54,471 nt of DNA from positions 1 through 54,471 of the IMG/VR virus record IMGVR_UViG_3300035688_000006. One strand, 5' to 3'. Source of the DNA: a virus. Below are positions 14,299-21,075 of the stretch, piece by piece. Each line of letters begins with the position of its first letter. Position 1 is the stretch's first letter. The notes under the pieces were generated by a model. It did no database searches and was not told the DNA's origin. It saw nothing but the letters and a program-made list of their open reading frames with translations. The position numbers and the translations under genes were made by a program.

Positions 14299-14714
14299 CC
14301 TTTTTCCTCCTTTTGTTTTGCGAGTCGGTCGATAATCCGACGCAACGCCTCCAACGGCGTGTTGGGGCCTGGGCTATTTTCCGCAATCTCGCTGACCTCC
14401 TCATCCACGGGCTGCCCGATGCGCCGGCCGTAAATGACGACCTTCCAGGTCGTAAGGACCTCTGCCGTGGCTAGGAACTCCCACTTGAAAGCCTGGTGAA
14501 GGCGCCACGCCATTCCCCCCTTCTCCGGCTCGAGACAGTCCGTCAGGATTGAGAAGGCTGCGTCCGCCGGCCCACTGCCGCCGTATCCCCATTGAAAGCC
14601 GTCCGGCGAATGGTAAACAATATGCTTGAGCGGATAAGGATGGTCTTTGCCCTCCTCGTGGACAAAGATGTCGCACGGCCCAGCTTGAACATGTTTGCCT
14701 TTATAGATTTTCAT
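14295..14714 (-). CDS. DUF6166-like phage protein
   Basis: The sequence KIYKGKHV at the start, the central YHSPDGFQWGYGGSGPADAA and a later FKWEFLA segment correspond to the conserved pattern of DUF6166 proteins, which are frequent in phage and mobile-element early regions. No function is known for the family. The C-terminal 40 residues are an extended charged tail. Stop and start bases overlap with both neighbours, indicating co-translation. Confidence 0.65.
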   Translation of the reverse strand: MKIYKGKHVQAGPCDIFVHEEGKDHPYPLKHIVYHSPDGFQWGYGGSGPADAAFSILTDCLEPEKGGMAWRLHQAFKWEFLATAEVLTTWKVVIYGRRIGQPVDEEVSEIAENSPGPNTPLEALRRIIDRLAKQKEEKG

Positions 14715-14938
14715 CTTCCAACGCTCCAGCCCCAGCCCTCGCCCGTTTTGAACGGGATGATCGTATAGTCCTGGGACTTGATCTCTTTAATATCCCTCGG
14801 ATCAATTCCCTTCGATTGCAGGAACTCGAAGATCATCTCCATCCAGGACTTTTGCAGCTCCGGCACTTGCTGTCCGCTCTCATCAAAGACAGCCATGCCG
14901 CCGTTGTTGAAGATAAGAACCGTTTTGATTTTCATCAT
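14711..14938 (-). CDS. Hypothetical protein, 75 aa
   Basis: Two ATG codons in a row begin the frame at 14938, overlapping the stop of the upstream gene. The longer in-frame version inside that gene is not used. The product has an N-terminal beta hairpin, a central helix and a C-terminal Trp-containing strand (TGEGWGWSVGR). No family is recognised. Confidence 0.5.
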   Translation of the reverse strand: MMKIKTVLIFNNGGMAVFDESGQQVPELQKSWMEMIFEFLQSKGIDPRDIKEIKSQDYTIIPFKTGEGWGWSVGR

Positions 14939-15390
14939 CCCTCCTTTTCCTCGTGCATCCCCAGGCACGCCTCGTCCACGACCGCCTCAAACTGCTCCAC
15001 CATCGTCGAGCCTTTGCTGACGAACTCGACCTTGCACTCGGGCTTGTAGGCGCAGATCTTCACCCAGAGATATTTATGAAGATCTCCGGTCCCATAGTCG
15101 TAATCGACGCTTCCGTAAATCCCATAGAGCTTTTTCCCCGATGAACTTGGTATCAGGACGACCTTTTTTCCCGTAGCCTTGGAAACGAGTTTCCGGACGA
15201 GCATCATCTCTTCGATGGGGGCCGGGTTATGTTTCGTGATCTCGAGTGTGATGAAGTCGTCATACTCCGACTTCCATCCTTCCGGCAAAAGGCCGTCGAT
15301 CTTCCGGGCGATTTTCGCCGCGACCTTCGCCCTCTCGACTTTCTCGCCGTACTCCATCTCCAATCTCGAAAGCGTTTCTTTCAGATTCAT
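14935..15390 (-). CDS. Hypothetical protein, 151 aa
   Basis: The product begins with a helical, Lys/Arg/Glu-rich segment (about 1-36) and continues as an alpha/beta domain with a tyrosine-rich region (YGIYGSVDYDYGTG near 89-102). No catalytic motif is visible. It is overlapped at its end by the next gene. It belongs to the string of conserved but uncharacterised early genes. Confidence 0.55.
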   Translation of the reverse strand: MNLKETLSRLEMEYGEKVERAKVAAKIARKIDGLLPEGWKSEYDDFITLEITKHNPAPIEEMMLVRKLVSKATGKKVVLIPSSSGKKLYGIYGSVDYDYGTGDLHKYLWVKICAYKPECKVEFVSKGSTMVEQFEAVVDEACLGMHEEKEG

Positions 15391-15409
15391 GTTATTCTTT
15401 CCTCCCTTT

Positions 15410-16051
15410 CTAGATTTTGTAAAATCCCTGGTGCTCCAGGTTTGTCAGCCAGGTCAATAGGAACGACGAGAGCTTCCGGCGCAGATCGACGTTGACACCA
15501 TGGCCGGTCCCGTCGTCGGCGGTTTGATAGACGCCCAGGCCATCCTGCTGGTAGGTCATTCCAAAGGCCATCCTCGCCCCGATCTCGATCTTCACTTCCA
15601 TATCGGGATCCGCCATCACGTCGCCCTCTTGAATGTAATTATGAGCCATGGCGATCTTCGCCGGCCCGAGCCGGTCGATGCTCAAATCCATGAACCCCCC
15701 GCTCTTGAGCTTGAGATATCCCGGCTCCTCCTTCGTCAGAAAGACCTCGAGCCCTCCATGCTCGGCGAAGAGCGCCTCGAGCCGTTCATAGCATTTTTGG
15801 AAAACCTCGAAGCTCGGATAATACCCGGCCTTCCTCTGTGTGAAAACTTTAGACATTTTCGACGCCTCCTTTTTGTTCGACCTTAATCTCCACACTCTAT
15901 TCGGGCAATTCCCGGCGTCATGGCACTTGCCAACATACCTCCGGGATCCATCGCTCGACCTCTGCCAATGCTTTTCTCCATCGCAGAGGATGATGACCTT
16001 GGCCTTACGGAAAGCCCGCCCGCAATAGATTTCCCTGACTGTGTCTGTCAT
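15410..16051 (-). CDS. DUF6908-like protein with cysteine-rich N-terminal extension; possible second start
   Basis: Residues 66-213 resemble the DUF6908 pattern (MDLSIDRLG, then MAHNYIQEGDVMADPDMEV). The first 65 residues are a basic, cysteine-containing extension (C10, C23, C43, C49), perhaps a zinc module. A strong AAGGAGG site lies 8 bases before the internal ATG at 15856, so a shorter 148-residue product is probably made too, or instead. The frame is open throughout, so this is either a fusion or one gene with two starts. The function of both parts is unknown. Confidence 0.55.
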   Translation of the reverse strand: MTDTVREIYCGRAFRKAKVIILCDGEKHWQRSSDGSRRYVGKCHDAGNCPNRVWRLRSNKKEASKMSKVFTQRKAGYYPSFEVFQKCYERLEALFAEHGGLEVFLTKEEPGYLKLKSGGFMDLSIDRLGPAKIAMAHNYIQEGDVMADPDMEVKIEIGARMAFGMTYQQDGLGVYQTADDGTGHGVNVDLRRKLSSFLLTWLTNLEHQGFYKI

Positions 16052-16142
16052 GTTTGAAAGCCTCCTTTATATGGGTTAAAAATGCACCTTGGAGCGCATA
16101 GGAGCGAAGATACCTGGGGGGATAGGGGAGAAGGGTTAGCCA

Positions 16143-16313
16143 TTATCCTTCCGCCTTTTTGAGGGCCGCTTCCATGGCGTCCAGGGCCGGTTTAGCCTTG
16201 GTCCGGAAGTGATTATCCTCGGGTAGGTTGTTGTACATTCCCCAGGCCGCCAGCAGCAGATCGTCCGCCGCTTTGAGAACTTCGGCCATGATTGATGTGT
16301 TAATCTCTCTCAT
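16143..16313 (-). CDS. Small helical protein, 56 aa
   Basis: An AAAGGAG site precedes the ATG at 16313. The product is an alanine/leucine-rich amphipathic helix protein with a Trp-Gly hinge in the middle and a basic C-terminus. Two stable hairpins (16330-16374) lie immediately upstream in the message and may protect or regulate this cistron. About 90 bases after its stop appear noncoding. No family is recognised. Confidence 0.5.
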   Translation of the reverse strand: MREINTSIMAEVLKAADDLLLAAWGMYNNLPEDNHFRTKAKPALDAMEAALKKAEG

Positions 16314-16329
16314 ATCTTTAATCTCCTTT

Positions 16330-16374
16330 ATCCGGCGTTGCCACCGGATCGGCGTTTACGGCCCCGTAGGGCCG
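16330..16374 (-). promoter_or_regulatory. Tandem RNA hairpins with UACG and GCAA tetraloops
   Basis: On the minus strand CGGCCC-TACG-GGGCCG (16374-16359) is followed by ATCCGGTG-GCAA-CGCCGGAT (16349-16330). The stems are 6 and 8 bp (one G-U), capped by a UNCG-type and a GNRA-type tetraloop, two of the most stable RNA loops. No T-run follows, so they are not a simple terminator. They fill the gap between two cistrons and end just before a ribosome site. Confidence 0.55.
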
Positions 16375-16377
16375 GGC

Positions 16378-16584
16378 TTACCTATCTTGGTAATGCACGT
16401 GATTGTCTGGCGTCCTACATTTGCCACCATGTGCGCCGGGGCAATTGGCCCGCCCTACCCTCAATCTTGCATCGTAGTATGTTACCTCTCCAGATAAGAC
16501 ATATGCCTGATAACCTTCGTCCCATTTAGAGACGATCCATCCGCGTCCCTGGCGATACATTGTTGCCGGATGTTCGTTTGTCAT
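16378..16584 (-). CDS. Hypothetical protein, 68 aa
   Basis: This small protein has a Trp/Tyr-rich first half and a basic C-terminal part containing two cysteines and three histidines in NCPGAHGGKCRTPDNHVHY, a possible single metal site. The gene is followed immediately by the tandem tetraloop hairpins. No family is recognised. Confidence 0.5.
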   Translation of the reverse strand: MTNEHPATMYRQGRGWIVSKWDEGYQAYVLSGEVTYYDARLRVGRANCPGAHGGKCRTPDNHVHYQDR

Positions 16585-16599
16585 CGCTTCTTTTACCTC

Positions 16600-16818
16600 C
16601 TAAAACATAACAAGCATCCGCCGTAAATCATACCAGCGGATCGGAGCGCCGGTAAGGCGTAAATTAGTGCGAAAATCGAGCATGTTCTTGAGCTTATCTT
16701 TTACTTCTCGCAGCAATTCAGCGGAGCCTCCCCATTCAAATTGTTCTAATGCAGCGAGGAAGTCTTTCGGCTTGGCCCCTTTTCCTTCGCCCGTCCATGC
16801 CGTCCCAAGTTTATTCAT
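16600..16818 (-). CDS. Hypothetical protein, 72 aa
   Basis: A soluble, Lys/Leu-rich helical protein with an N-terminal Gly/Lys loop and a C-terminal WYDLRRMLVMF segment. The start follows a GGAGG-type site. No motif is recognised. Confidence 0.5.
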   Translation of the reverse strand: MNKLGTAWTGEGKGAKPKDFLAALEQFEWGGSAELLREVKDKLKNMLDFRTNLRLTGAPIRWYDLRRMLVMF

Positions 16819-16837
16819 GTTTCTTTTACCTCCACTT

Positions 16838-17137
16838 TCACTTTATCGGCGTGTCGGCTATGCCGTTCGCCTTGAGTTGTTTGTTCCAGGCTGCTTTATA
16901 CCAGCCGTCCAGATACCGGCCCCCAATTCTCCTCCAATAATTGCATAAGTCTTCGCCGTCAATCGGGGCGGGTTTATCCTTTGCCCATTCAGCCAAGAAA
17001 GCGTCTTCATCCTTTGCGCATTCATAGCAGAGATTAGCATTCCCTCCGCAGATGCCTAGCTCATGCCGATGTTGCTCAGGATACCAAGAGCGCTTGTCTC
17101 GGTCAATTCTTCGGTCTATCATTTGTTGCTCTGTCAT
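16838..17137 (-). CDS. Hypothetical protein, 99 aa
   Basis: The N-terminal region is Arg/Asp/His-rich and contains three cysteines around CGGNANLCYEC (about 30-40), a possible zinc knuckle. The rest is Trp-rich and helical. GGAGG precedes the start after a T-rich tract. It directly follows the RadC gene in transcription order. No family is recognised. Confidence 0.5.
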   Translation of the reverse strand: MTEQQMIDRRIDRDKRSWYPEQHRHELGICGGNANLCYECAKDEDAFLAEWAKDKPAPIDGEDLCNYWRRIGGRYLDGWYKAAWNKQLKANGIADTPIK

Positions 17138-17191
17138 GTTTTTTTTGCCTCCTATTTATATCCTATCATAAGTTTAAATGAATGTAAAACA

Positions 17192-17779
17192 TTATTTTAC
17201 CGTCAGTCCCCGACCTGCTGGCTGGGAAGGGAGAAACGCCTCCATGAGTTTGCTGCTAACTTCCTGGGAGATTTCACTCATGAGGCCGTCATCGGCTAGG
17301 CTGGAATATCGGCCATCTCCCAGGATAACGTGGTCGAGAAGTTTAACTTCGACCAGCAACAAGGCCATGGCCAACTGTTTCGTCAGCTGCCGGTCCTGCG
17401 ACGAATGCTCCGGATCCCCCGATGGATGATTGTGCACCAGCACGACGGACGAGGCGTCCACTAAAATTGCCGTTCTCGCTATCTCCCTTACGTCGACTGT
17501 CGATGACTCTATCCCCCCGACCGCGCTTATCTCCCTGAACACGAGCCGATTTCTTGTGTTCATGTACAGGACGCTAAGCACCTCCCTTCTTCGGTCAGCG
17601 AAACCAAGCTCTTTGCAGTACTCATAGACCACTCTAGCCGAATTGACGACCGACCCTTGTCGGCCGTGCGGTATCTTGTCTATGAGGATGCCCGCCGTCT
17701 TGAGACGCTCGAACGTACTGCCGTTGCCGGGCGACTTCTTCCCATTCCCGTAGGATTTGGCTTCAACTTGTTCGATCAT
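17192..17779 (-). CDS. RadC-like JAB/MPN metalloprotease-fold protein
   Basis: ATG 17779 overlaps the previous stop (ATGA). A longer frame through that gene is rejected. The 195-residue protein carries the JAMM signature H116-x-H118-x10-D129 in LVHNHPSGDPEHSSQD, with the typical RadC features VLYMNTRNRLV upstream and LLDHVILGDGRYSSLADDGL downstream. RadC-family proteins are widespread in bacteria and mobile elements. The metal site is intact, but the reaction is still uncertain. Linkage to DNA repair or anti-restriction functions is often proposed. It lacks the N-terminal helix-hairpin-helix part of chromosomal RadC, as is usual for mobile-element versions. Confidence 0.85.
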   Translation of the reverse strand: MIEQVEAKSYGNGKKSPGNGSTFERLKTAGILIDKIPHGRQGSVVNSARVVYEYCKELGFADRRREVLSVLYMNTRNRLVFREISAVGGIESSTVDVREIARTAILVDASSVVLVHNHPSGDPEHSSQDRQLTKQLAMALLLVEVKLLDHVILGDGRYSSLADDGLMSEISQEVSSKLMEAFLPSQPAGRGLTVK

Positions 17780-17967
17780 TTGCCTACCACACCTTGGATG
17801 CACTGTGCCATCTGCCGAGCTAGGTCCCGGAGGTCGACCGAACCTCTATACGCGGGACAGGTTGGATTGATGACCTCGAGAGCGTTGATAATAAGTTGAA
17901 GCTCTTCGCCATCGGCCAAGATCTGAACGACCCCCAGCCTCCCTTGAGCCTTTTTAACTATCATCAT
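17776..17967 (-). CDS. Hypothetical protein, 63 aa
   Basis: Two consecutive ATG codons start the frame behind a GGAGGTCC site that lies in the end of the upstream gene. The product is a small helical protein with two cysteines, probably soluble. It is coupled to RadC by an ATGA overlap. No family is recognised. Confidence 0.5.
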   Translation of the reverse strand: MMIVKKAQGRLGVVQILADGEELQLIINALEVINPTCPAYRGSVDLRDLARQMAQCIQGVVGK

Positions 17968-18182
17968 TTGGACCTCCTTAAATTGACGGCCGCTCTCATG
18001 AAATTCAGGCCCCGATAAGGAGAGTGCTCGTCCACTACAAGAATCTCAAAAAAGCCAATCGTCCTGCGACGCGGATCCGACCGGTATTTGTGGAGAACTC
18101 TGCACTTCCACCAAACCACCTCACCCCCCGGCGCGAATCTGGCCAGGATGATACTGCCTATCTTGACTTTGCTCATGTTCAC
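17964..18182 (-). CDS. Hypothetical beta-rich basic protein, 72 aa
   Basis: The GTG at 18182 overlaps the stop of the gene before it (GTGA); an ATG two codons later is an alternative start. The sequence alternates hydrophobic strands with basic turns, like a small SH3- or OB-type barrel (IILARFAPGGEVVWWKCRVL). A nucleic-acid-binding role is conceivable. No family is recognised. Confidence 0.5.
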   Translation of the reverse strand: MNMSKVKIGSIILARFAPGGEVVWWKCRVLHKYRSDPRRRTIGFFEILVVDEHSPYRGLNFMRAAVNLRRSK

Positions 18183-18403
18183 GCCTTCATCCTCAGCCGG
18201 TACAGCTTGCCGAACCGCCGATTCAACTCGCCCAGGATATCTTCGGCATCGGACTTGTTCGCCTTCCGAAGATCGTCATTCAGCATCTTGATCGTCGCCC
18301 GGCATTTCACGCTCCGCCGATTCCGCTTCGACTCGATCATAACGCTGGCCTCCTCGAGCTCACCCGACTCCATCTTCGAATTGAGCCCACTCAGTTTCGA
18401 CAT
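18179..18403 (-). CDS. First gene of the early operon, basic helical protein, 74 aa
   Basis: ATG 18403 is preceded by an excellent GAGGAGG site; an in-frame ATG at 18475 lacks one and lies at the predicted transcript start. The 74-residue product is strongly basic with Arg/Lys/Asn-rich helices and no catalytic motif. It is the first protein made from the strong early promoter at 18.5 kb, the position where phages often place host-takeover proteins. That role is inferred only from position. Confidence 0.55.
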   Translation of the reverse strand: MSKLSGLNSKMESGELEEASVMIESKRNRRSVKCRATIKMLNDDLRKANKSDAEDILGELNRRFGKLYRLRMKA

Positions 18404-18481
18404 CTTAGAACCTCCTCTTAAAATGGATTTTGGGGATATCTCTTTTGATCCCCCTTGAATGTTATTGATTATCATAGTTAG

Positions 18482-18510
18482 ATAATAACATATGTTTAGT
18501 CATATGTCAA
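18482..18510 (-). promoter_or_regulatory. Strong early promoter
   Basis: A consensus -35 TTGACA (18510-18505), 17-bp spacer and TATTAT (18487-18482). It points into the early gene block, with transcription expected to start near 18475. It is the best promoter in the window. Confidence 0.75.
18488..18507. promoter_or_regulatory. Dyad operator inside the early promoter
   Basis: ACATATG-N6-CATATGT fills the spacer between -35 and -10 and is a perfect 7-bp dyad. A closely related, less symmetric version is found in the promoter of the XRE gene at 12680-12973, so that protein is the likely ligand. Confidence 0.6.
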
Positions 18511-18544
18511 GTACAATTAGGCCATATTCTTCGGATAAAATCCG

Positions 18545-18562
18545 TATGTTATTGATATTAAA
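18545..18562. repeat. 18-bp direct repeat, copy 1
   Basis: TATGTTATTGATATTAAA occurs exactly here and at 18639-18656. An 11-bp partial copy (ATGTTATTGAT) lies at 18459-18469. The three copies are spaced 94 and 86 bp apart around the early promoter. They could be activator sites or origin iterons. Confidence 0.6.
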
Positions 18563-18608
18563 AGAGTAAAAATTTTAAAATATTTACGTAAGTTATGGGA
18601 TTTAATGA

Positions 18609-18627
18609 AGATAGCAGTATGCTATCT
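18609..18627. repeat. Inverted repeat in the control region
   Basis: AGATAGCA-GTA-TGCTATCT is an 8-bp perfect dyad with a 3-bp spacer. It lies between the two 18-bp direct repeats and upstream of the early promoter. It could be a regulator site or a cruciform at an origin. Confidence 0.5.
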
Positions 18628-18638
18628 CCCTCGCGCTA

Positions 18639-18656
18639 TATGTTATTGATATTAAA
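18639..18656. repeat. 18-bp direct repeat, copy 2
   Basis: Exact second copy of the repeat at 18545-18562, in the same orientation, close to the end of the structural gene block. Confidence 0.6.
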
Positions 18657-18674
18657 TGATTTAAACAGGCCTAT

Positions 18675-19115
18675 TCACCATCGGGCGCCATCGACCCAAT
18701 CATGTTCTATTCCAGGAATCGGGGGAACAAATATTTGCGCCTCGTCGACATGGATGAAGGTTTGGCCAGCCTCCCGATACTGCTTCCATCCGACCCGGAG
18801 CTCGGGATATATGGCTGTAATCCACTCGACCGTAATGTCCACCTCCCCCGCGTTTTTCAACGTGAGGTCAATAGCGCAAATGCTATGCGGCGAGAGCAAA
18901 ATGGCTGGATGATAATGATGCTCGTACTTTAGGCACCGGCAGCCGCCGCCCAAAGCTACTATAATTGGATGACCGACAAACGTCCGAATATCTTCGACCT
19001 TCCGGAAAAACCCTTCATACCTCGGATCCACCCCGAGCGCCGGCCAGATCTTCCCGCAGCAAGGGCATTGCAATTCTTCCCGATAAAAATGAGACCAGGG
19101 AAACAGGGGGATCAA
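18675..19115 (-). CDS. M15-type peptidoglycan peptidase (endolysin candidate)
   Basis: The 146-residue protein has the zinc site of D-Ala-D-Ala carboxypeptidase-like M15A enzymes: H77 and D83 in SPHSICAIDL and H122 in FIHVDE. It opens with a SHFYREELQCPCC segment typical of Peptidase_M15_3 phage enzymes. It would cleave the cross-links or stem peptide of peptidoglycan during lysis or DNA entry. There is no signal peptide, so release would need a holin. The start is TTG at 19115, inside the stop of the upstream gene (TTGA), behind AGGGG; no ATG is available. It is the last gene of the late operon. Confidence 0.8.
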   Translation of the reverse strand: MIPLFPWSHFYREELQCPCCGKIWPALGVDPRYEGFFRKVEDIRTFVGHPIIVALGGGCRCLKYEHHYHPAILLSPHSICAIDLTLKNAGEVDITVEWITAIYPELRVGWKQYREAGQTFIHVDEAQIFVPPIPGIEHDWVDGARW

Positions 19116-20491
19116 TCAATCCCCTCCCTCATGGCGACCCTCTCCTCATGGCCTCGGTCTTTTGCTGCCGCAAGGTTTGGGAAATAGCCGTCTTGAAACG
19201 CGACCGAACTCCAATACTCAAACCGCGGATACCCGAAGTCACTCATGATCTGGACAATCCGTTTCGCTTGAGCCGCAGTCGGCCGGAGGGCGACCCCAGG
19301 TTGCAGCCAATACCATCCCAGCCCTGCGGCCTTTCCTTCTCTATCCGAACCATCACAGGATGGGAAAGCACCCCAAGACATCATTCTCCTGGCCTCGCTG
19401 CCTGAATCTAAAATACATTCCGGCGACCCGATATTGTGAGCGTCGGCCAAGCCCCGGCCCATGAGATCCACTCCGTGATGGACCTCGCCCGTATCCGGAT
19501 CCATCCACGTCTCGGGTAAAAGCGTTTTGGCGCACATGGAGCTGTCGTAATACCCGATCATGATATTCTCTACCGGCATCCCGGCCTGTTTCAACAGCGT
19601 GATCAGCGCATGGTCGTATTCATAGAGGTTGTCCGGACCTGTCAACTGCGACCCTTCATTCCTGGTTTGGATGATGACCCTGGGATGATATTTTCTTGTC
19701 CTTCGGAAGAGCTCCATGGCGTACTCGTACACCTTGGTCCGCGCCGGGCCTGGAAGGAAAACATCCTGCGGCCGATCTCCGAGTAGCGGCTTGAGAGGAT
19801 TTGTCTCGAACGAACTCCCCGCATAAAACGAACAGGCATCCAGGACGGAAATGACATAGGTCCCGTCCCGAAGGCACCACTGCCCCAGGCGCCGATCGAG
19901 CTGAGCCCAATAGGCCTCGTTCCAGTTCCAATCCGGAAGCCAGGGAAGCAACCGCCTTCCGTTCGTCGGATCTCCGGGCCCCACCGTCCCCCATGCGAAA
20001 TCGCGCGTCACCGCGATACCGTCTGCGGCCATGACCGCTCGGACCTCGTCCAACTGCCGTTCGTCTATGATCTGTGGGTCATAAACCAGCCCGTCTCCGC
20101 AAAGGGGAGACCACGCCAGGAACTCCGGATTAAACTCTGGCCACGGACGCGCCACCTTTACCAGCGGAGGTTCGTCGCCCGATGGGTCGGGGATATCTGA
20201 GAGCCAATCCCAAAAATCTTTCAGTCCCCCGCCTTCGAGGGGACAGGTGACCTCAACCGTCCCGATGTGGGAGATCGAAACCGCGATTGCGCCTATCACT
20301 TTGCGCGGAGGAATTTTTTCAGGGGGAGTCGTTATCGGATAAGGAGATCGACTGCCTCTGATTACGGTCTTCAGTAGAAGACCGCCTTTCTTGACGCCCA
20401 CCTCTATTCTGACGCCCCTTCGGTCAGTTACAACGCCTACGCTGTCGAATTCATCTTCACAAAAATAGTTTTGTCCTTCTCTCCATTCCAT
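19112..20491 (-). CDS. Putative glycoside hydrolase-like tail protein
   Basis: The N-terminal ~110 residues are beta-rich. The following ~340 look like a TIM-barrel clan A glycosidase: a WNWNEAYWAQLDRRLGQW helix, a YVISVLDA strand, a YAMELFRRTRKYHP helix, then VIIQTRNEG, where N278-E279 would be the acid/base pair at the end of strand 4. The nucleophile was not securely placed. The gene lies between an adhesin-like tail gene and the endolysin, so it may degrade host capsule or exopolysaccharide at the tail tip. The family call rests on fold pattern and one motif, and a non-enzymatic fold relative is possible. Confidence 0.5.
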   Translation of the reverse strand: MEWREGQNYFCEDEFDSVGVVTDRRGVRIEVGVKKGGLLLKTVIRGSRSPYPITTPPEKIPPRKVIGAIAVSISHIGTVEVTCPLEGGGLKDFWDWLSDIPDPSGDEPPLVKVARPWPEFNPEFLAWSPLCGDGLVYDPQIIDERQLDEVRAVMAADGIAVTRDFAWGTVGPGDPTNGRRLLPWLPDWNWNEAYWAQLDRRLGQWCLRDGTYVISVLDACSFYAGSSFETNPLKPLLGDRPQDVFLPGPARTKVYEYAMELFRRTRKYHPRVIIQTRNEGSQLTGPDNLYEYDHALITLLKQAGMPVENIMIGYYDSSMCAKTLLPETWMDPDTGEVHHGVDLMGRGLADAHNIGSPECILDSGSEARRMMSWGAFPSCDGSDREGKAAGLGWYWLQPGVALRPTAAQAKRIVQIMSDFGYPRFEYWSSVAFQDGYFPNLAAAKDRGHEERVAMREGID

Positions 20492-20501
20492 TTGTCACTC
20501 C

Positions 20502-21074
20502 TTAAAAGAGATATCCGAACACGTCGATGGAGATCGTCATGGCCCCGCCCTGTTTCGTGTTCACCGCAATCTTGAACGTCCCGGCCGCTACGCCGCGTAC
20601 TGCGCCCACCTTCGCCGGAATGATCTCATAAATAGTGGATCCGGTCAACGTGACGTGGGTCGCGTTCGTTATACAATCGCTTCCGACCGCATCAAAGCCA
20701 AACGATATCGACGCCGTCGTGAGATTGCCCGAACTGTTCCTGATCACGACCTTCGTGATGATGCAGGATTTTCCAGCCGGCACCGTGTAGAGCGTCGTCA
20801 TGACGGGCGTCGCTCCGCCCGGATTCATGTTCGCGCTGGCCAGGGTCGCCAACTTTGAATCCGCATAAAGCATGCAGTCCGTCTCTTGAAGGATATGTTT
20901 CGATAGAGCGGCCTGCCGATGATACAGGGCCTCGTCGTCCGAATCCGAGAATAACATTCCCGGCTGGATGGCAGGTGGCTCCGTAGCCCCTCGGAAATGA
21001 TTCTTCATCCGGTTCATTTGTTGAAAAGGAACATTCGTTCCGTTAATCAGGTCGTCGCCATCTATAAGGGCCAT
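20502..21074 (-). CDS. Small tail-fibre/receptor-binding structural protein
   Basis: The first half holds a GTNVPFQQMNRMKNHFRGAT segment and PGMLFSDSDDEALYHRQ, a combination seen in phage tail-associated proteins of unknown detail. The second half is Thr/Ser/Val-rich with regular strands, as in a jelly-roll or beta-sandwich tip domain. It sits between the large tail-tip protein and the glycoside hydrolase-like protein, so an external tail location is likely. A receptor contact is plausible but not shown. Confidence 0.55.
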   Translation of the reverse strand: MALIDGDDLINGTNVPFQQMNRMKNHFRGATEPPAIQPGMLFSDSDDEALYHRQAALSKHILQETDCMLYADSKLATLASANMNPGGATPVMTTLYTVPAGKSCIITKVVIRNSSGNLTTASISFGFDAVGSDCITNATHVTLTGSTIYEIIPAKVGAVRGVAAGTFKIAVNTKQGGAMTISIDVFGYLF

Positions 21075-21075
21075 A

